NCBI GenBank assembly: GCA_036571765.1
Contig: BROE01000001.1
Coordinates: forward strand, 496,001-560,000
Source: Plecoglossus altivelis
Taxonomy: Eukaryota > Chordata > Actinopteri > Osmeriformes > Plecoglossidae
Reading direction: 5' to 3'
DNA: 64,000 bases
Every line of letters begins with the position of its first letter. The first letter of the stretch is position 1. A program made the position numbers and the translations under genes. Below are positions 32,420-41,838 of this stretch, piece after piece. The notes beneath the pieces are model-generated. The model did no database searches. It was not told where the DNA came from and saw only the letters and a list, made by a program, of their open reading frames with translations.

Positions 32420-35010
32420 CTTTGCAGCAGGGCAGGATATCAGCCTATGTGTGTGAGACAGGTGTGTGTGAGACAGGCGGATATAAGCCTGCATGTGTGT
32501 GAGACAGGTGAACATTAGCCTGTGCATGTAAGACGTGGATATCAGCCTGTATGTGTAAGACAGGTGGATATCGGCCTGTGTGTGAGACAGGTGGATATAT
32601 CAGCCTGTACGTGAGACAGGTGGATATCAGCCTGTGTGTGTGAGACAGGTGGATATCAGCCTATGTGTCTGAGACAGGTGGATATCAGCCTGTGTGTGTT
32701 TTACACGTGGATATCAGCCTGTGTGTGTGTGAGAAAGGTCGATATCAGGCTGGCTGCTGTTCAGTAGTCATATTGACCACGATCAAACCCTAGAGGAGGG
32801 ATAGTGGTGTGAGAAAGAGCTGACAAGCGTGCTCACTGCAGGGCCAGCACAGCACTGCACAGGGGATATCCATACATACGGGGGGGAGAAGAGCAAGAGA
32901 GACACAGAGAGAAATTATGCTTTTCATTCCACATCCTTTGGAGTTTGGATGTCTCTGTGTCTTTGCTTTCCACTGGGGACATGGCCAACCACCCCTCTGT
33001 CCTCTCCTCTCTGAGACAAGTCAGGACGGCCAGCAAGCCAGCTTTCGAGCCAGCCAGCCAGGAGTTGCATAGTTAGTCGACAGGGTCATCTACCTAAATG
33101 TTGTACACCAAGAATGAGCAAATGATATCTAATCATTTTTCTCCCATCTGTCAACGTTGGCCTAGATATTGTGGCCATCCAAAATGTGTTGTAAGAACAG
33201 GCCATTCCAACACACTACACCCAACAATGAGAGCACTGATGTCCACAGCCTCTGTGAACAGTCAGCCTGCCCCACCCCTTCCCCACCCCCACTAAGCCCT
33301 GATCCAGGCTATGATCCAGACCGTCCGTCTGGATCCTGGATGCTCACAGATCAAATCCACTCTCTCTTTTTCTGTCTCTCGGTCTATGTCTCTCTCTCTC
33401 TGTCTCTCCTTACAGCAGGAAAGATCTAACCTCCCCCCCCCACAACCCCCACCAGAAAGCAATCACAGTCATCAGCGACATCCCTAATAACTCTGAACCA
33501 CTGCACAGAGCCAGGTAGATCCAAATGGGAATCAGATTGAAATCTGATTGGTTATGAGTGCCAAAAAGACTTGATTAAAATAACCAACAGATATGAGCTT
33601 TTAAATACAGGAATCTAGACTGCCTGAAATATACAGGCCTAGCTTGGGCTTTGCATCATCGTTTATGTCATTGATTGGTGAAAAAGTGCTTCTATCCACG
33701 TTAGACAATCTGAAGCTACATTACCAAGGTAGAAAAGATGACTTACTCATCTGTCTGTCACCATAGCTTATGGCCTCTGCTAGGGGACTCCACCCCTGAG
33801 CGTTCTTCACCTTCACAGGGGCATTATGGGCCAGCAGCAGGAGGGCACACTCTGCATGGTAAAACAATCACATAATTAACAAGCAGACCCACAGGCTCCT
33901 ATTTGGCCCAGGAGTCCAGTTATATCACCCTCAGTGAACATGCCTCTGCATGACTTCATGGGCTTTTACCAATTCATTATTTTCATTACCTTAAGTTTAA
34001 ATTTGCATCAAAATAGCTGGTTAATGAGTGTGTCGGAAGCTTTTATGTGAAATGCTCAGTAGCCTCAGTCAGACTAATCAGCAAGATGAAGACATCCCCA
34101 AGGACCCTCCCCATCAGAAACACCACTGACATAAAGCAACTACCAATGCTATAGTGGTCAGAGAGGCCGCTCAACCCTGTGGAGTCTGTGAATGTATGCG
34201 TGTGAAAGAGTGTGTGTGTTGTGGAGCAAGTACTTCACACAAAAAGCTGCATGTCATCACATTTTTAGAGGGGAAGAACATGCTGCTACTTTGTCTGAGC
34301 AGGGGCTTTAACATGACAGATGAGACCTCCCTCCACTATCTGAGGCCAAGCTCAAACTCTAGAGATATGAAGCCATATTCTTTTAAAATATCAAAGCACT
34401 CTACTGTTGAGAGAAATTATTTAAACACTCCCTAATTTACTCTTTGCCTGGGTCTATATGAAAACTTTACCTTTGTGGCCCAACATCACTGCTAAATGGA
34501 GCGGTGTGTTCCCTGTCATGAGGAAAGTTCACGACAGTTTAATAAATTGACAGCAATGGTTAAAATGTGGACAAAATCATACATCCTGTATAGATACTGC
34601 TTTACATGACCACACATTTTGGCTTTTAATTCCAAAGCAAATGGTCTTTAAAACTTACCATGTACATCTTTTTGGGAGATGTTCTGGGTCCGAATGAGTG
34701 AAGATAAGCGACGCACATCTCCCTTGAATACACATTCGTGAACAGGAAATTCGAACTCCCCGTTTATCAAAATGATGGGATTTTTGTTATCATCAACGAT
34801 AGTACCATTAGATGAATTCGCGTATACGTTGTTTACATTAATATTTGCAATCTGATGCAGTGATTTGTTATGGAACTGTTGAAAACCCTTGTTTGATTTA
34901 AATGCATTACTAGTCCCGTTAGAGGATGCATCATAGGATTCCATAATATCGTCATTTTTATTCTGTTTGTTGTGATCCTTCCGCAACGAACGAATCTTCT
35001 CCCCGGTCAT
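28949..35010 (-). CDS. ankrd13c: Ankyrin repeat domain-containing protein 13C, complete
   Basis: ANKRD13C is an ER-associated protein reported to act as a chaperone for export of GPCRs such as the prostaglandin D2 receptor DP. Thirteen minus-strand exons: 34659-35010, 34471-34512, 33747-33851, 32005-32090, 31719-31764, 31357-31423, 31083-31227, 30071-30202, 29810-29971, 29586-29665, 29368-29466, 29189-29289, 28949-29079. They total 1548 bases, 515 residues (human 541). The N-terminus MTGEKIRSLRKDH matches human; a variable Asn/Ser-rich stretch follows. Ankyrin repeats run from about residue 84 (FPVHECVFKGDVRRLSSLIR, TPLHLAVML, GWSPLAEAISYGDRQM). The GPCR-chaperone domain follows (LDTTLIDFTDMKCQRGDLSF, ESEMETEEEVDILMSSDVYS, ERVGNFVADVYAVNGLVLES), and the end is IPDDYKEDPSRFPDL. 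The start was set at MTGEK because upstream in-frame codons lack an ATG that fits the family. Confidence 0.96.
30240..31075. repeat. Large degenerate minisatellite filling ankrd13c intron 7
   Basis: About 830 bases of variants of CTGAACACACTACCCCCTCC followed by CCCTCACCTC, unit about 25-40 bases with frequent CTGACTA insertions. It occupies nearly all of the intron between exons 30071-30202 and 31083-31227. Short reading frames in it are repeat artefacts. Confidence 0.92.
32104..32135. repeat. (CAA)n trinucleotide repeat next to ankrd13c exon 4
   Basis: About nine CAA units, with one interruption, starting 14 bases upstream (on the minus strand) of the acceptor of the exon 32005-32090. On the transcript strand it is a TTG run in the place of the polypyrimidine tract. 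Confidence 0.88.
32379..32419. repeat. (GT)n followed by a G17 run
   Basis: A dozen GT units pass directly into about 17 consecutive G in ankrd13c intron 3. The G run length is likely unreliable in the assembly. Confidence 0.9.
32433..32757. repeat. Minisatellite, about 27-base unit, in ankrd13c intron 3
   Basis: Roughly twelve copies of GTGTGTGAGACAGGTGGATA followed by TCAGCCT, with point changes and small length shifts. Confidence 0.92.
32758..33746. other. Rest of ankrd13c intron 3
   Basis: Intron sequence with a TC-rich stretch near 33360-33412 and C runs near 33430; no exon or element recognised. Confidence 0.5.
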
Positions 35011-35699
35011 GATTAAGATAGCTAATAACACCGGGATTCTTTTAACAAAACGGTATATTTGTCACAGCTACTTACTACGATATGGCGAAACCTAATTTAA
35101 AAAGCTAACATTAGCTAGCGACTAGCTAGTTTGTTAGACAGGCAAGAATGAATGTGGGTGCGGTGTACTCAACAACAACGCCACGAAAAATACTCTAACA
35201 CACACTCTTGAAGCAACATTCAGTTACGAATGTAAATGTCTTGCTACTGATTACATCGTTATATGCATATTTCTTACAGGACACGTCTTTTTTGAAAATC
35301 TCCGTTGCCGTTGTTTTTCGCAGTAAAAACGGTTTTCTAACGTTTAGCTGTACTAGCTTGACAGGACCGAACGAAAACCATTGACAGCCGCATCTTTCGC
35401 CTTTTCTCTCGCGTAAAACAGGTGTATCGCGATACATCAATGTTCACCAACCTTTTTAGTCTGTTTTTACTCATATAAATAAATGCAATGTTTGACACCA
35501 AATATCTGAAAGTGTGAGAATGCATGGGAAATTCAGTAGAATCGTGTTTTTTTACGGTTCAAATATGAGATAAATCAGGCACTTTTAGAGACGCCTAATA
35601 AGTGGTATTTGAGAAGGGTCCATCCACTCCGTCATATTCCTTAGCCTCGTACAAATATTTTTCTATCTCGAGTTTACAGTAACTAACTAATTAACAACA
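35011..35699. promoter_or_regulatory. Shared head-to-head promoter region of ankrd13c and znf830
   Basis: The two start codons are 689 bases apart on opposite strands, so both promoters and 5' UTRs lie here. No TATA box stands out and the region is only moderately GC-rich. Position is certain, bidirectional activity is inferred. Confidence 0.55.
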
Positions 35700-36743
35700 A
35701 TGTCTACTTCCAAAAAAAACAAGGGTAAGAAAGTAATAAATCAAGACGAACTTCGCAGGCTGATGCGAGAAAAACAAAGACAAACAACGGATAAAAAACG
35801 AGTCGAGTCTCCTTACGCCAAGTACAACAGCCTTGGGCACCTCAGTTGCGTAGTCTGCAACGTGCAGGTGAAATCAGAATTATTGTGGCCGACACACATT
35901 CTCGGGAAGCAGCACAAGGAGAAAGTTTTGGATCTTAAAAGTTCAAAACAGTCGATTGCAAGCCAAGGACCCCAACCCCCTTTGAAAAGAAAAACATTGG
36001 TTTCTGAAGTCACTAATGTCGAGAAGAAGTCTAAATACCAGGTGTCTGCAGTCAATCAGCCAGGACTGCCTGTAGATTTTTTTGAAGACGCAGAGAAACC
36101 TACTTGTTCCGCTCCGAAGAATTTAGGATTGAGTCTTTTGGCTGGAACCTATGATGAGGAAGACGGCAACGAAGAGGAGAAATCAGACGCAGAGGCGCCA
36201 CAGTCCAGTATCCAGAAGGATGTACCTGCCCCTGGACTTCCAGATGATTTTTTTGACGGCTCCATCCCATCCGTTCTAGTTGCTTCTCACTCAGGGTCAA
36301 TCCTCAAAGCAGATGAACCAGAGGTGATCTTAGAGAGGAAGGATAATACAGCCGAGGCCCTACCAGAGGGCTTTTTTGATGATCCAGTTAGAGATGCTAA
36401 AGTTCGCAATGTGGACGCACCCAAAGATCTTCTGGACAAGGAATATGATGAGTTTCAAAAAGAAATGCGCCAGGTGAACACCAAGTCAGAGGCCATAGTA
36501 GCTGAAGATGACGAGGAGGGACGCCTCGAGCGTCAAATCGATGAAATTGATGAACAAATTGAATGTTATCGAAGGGTGGAGTTGTTGAGGAATAAGCAGG
36601 ATGTTGTGAGAGGGAATTTTGTGAAGGAGAAAACTCGCAGGTCTGGGTTCTCAGGGGGAAGTGACGAAGAGGAGGAAGAGGATGAAGAGGAGTTGCTTCA
36701 CTTACTATCACGAGACTGGAGGGCTAAGGGGGCACTTGCATAA
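35700..36743 (+). CDS. znf830: Zinc finger protein 830 (CCDC16/Omcg1), intronless, complete
   Basis: ZNF830 is a nuclear protein tied to pre-mRNA splicing complexes and genome stability, essential in early mouse embryos. One uninterrupted frame of 347 residues (human 372), with MSTSKKNKGKKVINQDELRR matching the family start. A single C2H2-type finger of the matrin/U1-like kind spans about residues 51-74 (CVVCNVQVKSELLWPTHILG then KQH: C-x2-C and H-x5-H). Three copies of a Leu-Pro-x-x-Phe-Phe motif follow (GLPVDFFEDA, GLPDDFFDGS, ALPEGFFDDP). A coiled-coil EYDEFQKEMRQV ... RLERQIDEIDEQIECYRRVE comes next, then an acidic run EEEEEDEEE near the C-terminus. The absence of introns is normal for this gene. 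It is head-to-head with ankrd13c and converges with efcab14. Confidence 0.96.
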   Translation: MSTSKKNKGKKVINQDELRRLMREKQRQTTDKKRVESPYAKYNSLGHLSCVVCNVQVKSELLWPTHILGKQHKEKVLDLKSSKQSIASQGPQPPLKRKTLVSEVTNVEKKSKYQVSAVNQPGLPVDFFEDAEKPTCSAPKNLGLSLLAGTYDEEDGNEEEKSDAEAPQSSIQKDVPAPGLPDDFFDGSIPSVLVASHSGSILKADEPEVILERKDNTAEALPEGFFDDPVRDAKVRNVDAPKDLLDKEYDEFQKEMRQVNTKSEAIVAEDDEEGRLERQIDEIDEQIECYRRVELLRNKQDVVRGNFVKEKTRRSGFSGGSDEEEEEDEEELLHLLSRDWRAKGALA

Positions 36744-37130
36744 AGGTCTTGGGAGCCCTCGACAACTGTAGAACGCTTGTGTTTGTGACAAGTTGAACTG
36801 AACCGAAACTCCTGCCTCTATTAACAATGCATCCCATTTGATATTGTGAAAATGCTATCCCTGTAGTCTAGGAAGATCTGAAATGTTTCCTTTTATACTG
36901 TTAAAGCAATTCCCTTTTTCTAACACCACCAATTGTGTAGAAAAATAACATCTGAAGCCAAATTGAAATGAATGGATGTTTAGAGTCATACTGAACACCC
37001 TCACTTTCAAGAGTGTAACAATCAGTTATCTGCAGTCAGTTGCCTATCACTTTGGTTTGCGATGGTCCAATATTTTGTGCCTATTTGTTTGTCACTTAAG
37101 ATAAAAGTAATAAATAAATACATGTAAAAT
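36744..37130 (+). other. znf830: znf830 3' UTR (probable)
   Basis: Short AT-rich stretch ending at overlapping AATAAA signals at 37109-37118. It stops roughly 90 bases before the likely end of efcab14 on the other strand. Confidence 0.6.
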
Positions 37131-37215
37131 GTTATGGGGCAAGTAGACAGTTGGATGTGTAATCCTCCACAACATAAGACAGGTACAATGGAGACATGCC
37201 ATCCTTTTATATACA

Positions 37216-38354
37216 CATTTATTTAGTGCTCAAACAAAACAAATCCCCATCAATATCACAGCAAAGACAAAACTGTTGAAACGTCATTGGCTTTCATTTT
37301 GAATTCCAGTTCTCAATACACTCCTCTAAAACAGTCTTAAAAATGATAAATTAGACACCATGAAGGCTATTGTGAGGACCATGCGCAAAGCACAACCTAT
37401 TAAAAGCCATTCTCAAAACAATGTACAATGCTGAGTGCAGTCTACAGACTTAATATGCAACCCATACACCCCTACCCCAAAACAAATTTCATAAACCATG
37501 TTAAAAAGTCTACCATATTTACATAATACAAGTGTTGAATAGTTTGTATATACATTGTATAATTCTAAGCCACACAAAGGCCTGACAATCAGGTAAAGGG
37601 TGATCAGTGCTTCTCTTTCTATCTGTTCCACATGGGAGCCACAGGTTCCTTGTCTCTTCATTTGTAGAAACACTGAAGTCAACTGAAGCACTATACTAAT
37701 CCAGTAAGCCAATTGATTTGTATTATTGCTACATAATATGCTATAGGAGTTTCCACTATAAAACGTATTACGTGTGTGATTATAGCCCTTCAAATCCTGC
37801 AGACTTTCATAACTGCTGTACTCTGGGGATTAAAGAGAACAAGTTTATATTAAAGCACTAAATCTTAAGGGGAGGGGGTTATACTATACAAACAACAGTG
37901 AGTTGTGCTCCTGTCAAAAACATGATACTAATTACAATGATAGATATCTACCAGATAAAGAGACAGGGAACTGGCTGACAACGTTTCTAAACAGGGCAAT
38001 GTAATACCTCTTACCCAAGCTAGGATCGATGACATACACATTTTAGAGGTTATGTGATAATACGATGTTAGCATTCCATAACTGAATTTAAATAAATACA
38101 ATTGCAAATTCTTAATTTCTAAACAACCCTGTAAAAATTAGACAAAGGGAAAATAAAGAAAAGGTGGAATTCTGTGAGGAGTAGATAAGGGTCCTGGTGT
38201 GCAGGGCCGCTGAGGTGGGCATGCTAGTGCCACTGGTCCACAATAAGCCTGTTAAATACTCAGTTCAGAAAAAGTGCAGCAATTGCTGGGATGAGCTTGG
38301 TACACCAGAGCCTTCCCTAGTTCAATACTGTCCACGGCCATCCAGCTCACACAC
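37216..38354 (-). other. efcab14: efcab14 3' UTR (probable)
   Basis: Non-coding sequence after the efcab14 stop on the minus strand. A minus-strand AATAAA at 37218-37223 is the likely poly(A) signal, giving a UTR of about 1.1 kb. Confidence 0.5.
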
Positions 38355-41300
38355 TCACAAACCAACAGCAGCTTGCATCTCTGCCAGTGAGTACCTACTG
38401 TTCCCATCTTGGTCATAGCTCTCCAACACCAGCGAGTCAGGAGCTACCGGGCCCAGGAGGTTCCTCAGGTCCTGGTACGACATCCCCTGGGATGTGGAAC
38501 CACACCCTGAACGCTGGAAAAGGACCTCAAGATCTGTGGGAATCAAGTCATTTAGTCCAGTGTTGAGCGTAAAATATGATCACATATTTTCCTTGACCAA
38601 ACATTGCCAATATGTCGCCCATACAATTTATTTGTACTACAAATAATAATGATCTCTGTTTATGTCAAGAAAAACCACATAAGACAGCATGGTGAAGAGA
38701 AGAACCTTTGAGTGTGTGGACTCCTGGCAAGAACACAGTCTTCCTGGTCCTGGCATTTCTCTTGGCACGGCTTGGAGTTAAGAATCGAGGCCTTCTGGTC
38801 GGCTTTGGGCCTGTAGGAGGAATGGATTTTTCTAACAGTAGTAAATCAATAAATATGGTTGTTAGCAACAGGAGTGATAAGCTGAGGTCAGGAGATGACA
38901 GATACCCAACAGGTCTTCTGTGTGTGTGTACCTTGAACGACATCAGTGGTTGCTCCCTCTATTTTGTTTACTGGCACCATTGCGCTGACTTTTCCACCAA
39001 TAGCTTCACTCCCAATGATCTCCACTGAGTCCTTCAAATGTCCCCCAAAAATATGTTTGGTACAGAGCAGAATTTGCATGCCGATCACGCTACTACAGGA
39101 CGAACCATAAAGTGCATTTGAATAAACAATGCTTTTAGGTAGCTCCAACCCATGGTTGTGACTCACATGTGGTGCTGTTTGTGCAGATGCTTGTTCGAGG
39201 GTGGAGACCCTGTGTGTAAGGTTGGACACAGAGGAGCGGAGAGACAGAATCTGCTCCTCTGTCCAGGAGTGGAAAAGCTCCTGGCTCTTGTTCACGTTAC
39301 TCACAACTTTCCTCAGATCTGCTGCATCCTGGAGGTGATCAGAGTGGATAGGGGCTACTGGTCAAGGGTTTGTAAAAGATGCAGATTAAACTATACCATG
39401 GTTTAGTATGAGGGACATATTTCATATTTCCTGAGTAGTACCCATCATGCTATACAGGGTAAAGTGATTTACTGTTTCTGTACCGTCTTTAAGGCCAACG
39501 AGGAGAAGTTCCTTGCATTTTTTGGGGGGGAGGCTGTCGATTGAGCACTGGATTCTGCAGCCCCATCATCCTGTTTTTTCCATGGGGAATAAAGTCAAAA
39601 GAAATATTAGTTTTCTAGTTTGTGCTAGTCTTAGCTGAGCGACCCAGATGAAAACTGAGACGATTCCATTCCTGAAATATTATTTATATAAATGATATTT
39701 ATATGGGTATATTATTTTAAAATGGTAGGTTAGTTTACATACCTCTGTTACAATATAATCTATTTGTGACAACTTGGATTTATTTTATTTTTTACAAATA
39801 CTAAAGGTGAGGTGAGTTTAATAGGCTTTTACCATTGTGTGTTTCAAAACATCCGTTTCTTTCCTCTGTTCCTCCAGTGTTGTCTGCAGAGTCTTCACAT
39901 CATGCTGTACACTTGTCAAAGTGCTTCCAATAGTTGCCATGCTCTGTAAAGAAAACCAACATCCTCTGGTCTGGGCAAATGCTACTGGGTCCTTACCACC
40001 AAAGAGCAATACCATCAGCAATATCCACTAGTAATGGTGAAACTGGATGAGCAAAAGTCCCTCTCACTCGTCAGTAAATATTTTATACATTAACGATAAT
40101 TTGAAATAGTACACCCTAGTTTCCCCAACACTGCCTTCATTCAAGATGAGTCTACCTTTTGGAGCTCATCCACTGTAGCAGGGAGGGTGATAAGGTCTGA
40201 GGCTGACTTGATGTTGGTCTTCAGGTGGGTCACTGCAGTGTCCAGCAAACTGATCTGAAGAGAAACACAGCAACAAAGCAGTCAGACTCCAAACACGTCT
40301 CCCTTACTCAGCGGGTGGAGCTGCAAAGTGCTGGTGGTGTCAAGAAGTGCTCCTTTTCAGGGAAGCAGAAACAGGTGATGTGCGCCAAGCAGAGGCCAAC
40401 CTTTCTGTTCATCTCGGTGAGGTTGAACCATAGTTTGTTGAGACCTTTGTCACCACGTTCAATCTCTTCTAGCTGTCTCTGCCTTGTCTTCAGGTCTTCA
40501 CTTAGCTTTGGGATCTCATGTAATGACACCTTCTGGCTGGATTCCACTGAGAGATAAAGCAGTAAAACGATCACGTTAGCTTAGAGAAACAGCATCCTGG
40601 ACCGCATAACTGAGTGATAAAGTCCATCTACCTCCTACTTTACAACTTGAAATAAACTATCCAAACATTCACCTAAAAACGGTATCCACTGTCTTTAGCA
40701 ATTGAACTAAATTGAAGACTAAATATCTAGTCCTAAACTAGATCCTAACCTTCTGTGATCCATGTGGGAAACTAGGGTTGGAATGGGATCTGGCAGTGTT
40801 TAGAGAGGGCTTACATGTGTGCATCTTCTCTTTGAGTGAGTCCAGTTCCTCCTTTAGGGCAATTTGCATCCATATCAGTCCAACACATGCCATTACACAC
40901 GCAGCAAGTATTATGAACAGGAAGAGGGGGTAGCACATATTGCAGCACTGCGTGTAACTTCTTCTACGGAAGACGACAAAACATAGTCAGTATGCATTAA
41001 CACTGCAGGCGAATTTATAACTTTATGGATATTCTATGGCTGAGGTTCTTGTATTTGCAATTGGAGGTGGTAGCTGCCAAAGCAAATCCGTGTTTAGCGA
41101 CTGACGTTTGTTTTGTTTACTCACTTTCCGAATGATGCGACAGTGCCAAGGTTGTTAAACTCATCATCGTCTGAACTGGACTCTGATTCCGTGCCTGGCG
41201 GCTCGGTTCGGAGAAGCCTGTGACCGGAGCACTTTTTGGTCTTCTTCCTCTTGCTTTCCCCGAGTCCAATTAGCGCATTGAGCTCCTTCCTTTTCTTCAT
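38355..41300 (-). CDS. efcab14: EF-hand calcium-binding domain protein 14 (KIAA0494)
   Basis: Single-pass membrane protein of little-known function. Minus-strand exons: 41125-41300, 40815-40963, 40401-40546, 40156-40254, 39833-39943, 39484-39570, 38932-39354 (or -39357), 38706-38810, 38355-38533; about 490 residues (human 495). The N-terminus MKKRKELNALIGLGESKRKK and HRLLRTEPPG match human. A Ser/Asp-rich acidic stretch leads to one transmembrane helix (CYPLFLFIILAACVMACVGL). A long coiled coil follows (SLHEIPKLSEDLKTRQRQLE, ISLLDTAVTHLKTNIKSASD). FLPGVHTL then precedes a C-terminal EF-hand whose loop DQDGNSRYSLAE keeps acidic or polar residues at positions 1, 3, 5, 9 and 12. Exon 6 (39484-39570) ends in phase 0 but the next exon needs phase 1, so one exon border or base is wrong or the copy is shifted. 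Confidence 0.92.
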
Positions 41301-41742
41301 TTTCTTCTGAGGGGTCAGCGATCCCGCTGAGCCCGATTTAAACCCGACCAAATCCAATGTTTTATCCAGTTTTGTTAATTTCAGATATCCTTTCTCAAAC
41401 CAAAGTCTAGTTACTGTCCAACGGTGTCTCGCTAGGTAACTATCTAGGTGAACATAAGACTGCTAAACCATAAGGGTCTTTTTGAAGATGGCCACACAGT
41501 AGCAGGAATCCCACTAGTAGGCCTGTCAACCTGTTGGACAACTGAGGGGCATACCACTGCGTGTATAGCCTATTTAGATGGGAATTACGGGAAAGTTAAC
41601 TCGGTTGGACACAACATATGAATCCACGCGGGTACCGATGTCTTCTTGCTAGTGCTACTGATCAGGCTAGCTCTTTGACAGCTCTAAGCGCTGATTAGCC
41701 ATTCGACCGGTTACTGTACTCGCCCCACACACAGAAGTTAAA

Positions 41743-41838
41743 ATGGCGTTGAGGAGCTTCAAAACCACCGACTTTGTCTTTGCTATCTGTCACTTACGGA
41801 ACAACTCACTTTCGGGATGCTTTGATTCGGCTGTTTGA
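41743..41838 (+). other. Small open frame divergent from efcab14, unproven
   Basis: An ATG in good context (AAAATGG) opens 31 codons: MALRSFKTTDFVFAICHLRN and on to SGCFDSAV, then TGA. It lies 440 bases from the efcab14 start, on the opposite strand, where a divergent promoter would place a first exon. I do not recognise the peptide and see no donor-linked continuation. Confidence 0.2.

Noticed and set aside
41301..41357. N-terminal extension of efcab14 upstream of MKKRKEL
   Set aside because: The extended frame begins at a TTG, not an ATG, and the human protein starts at the MKKRKEL methionine.
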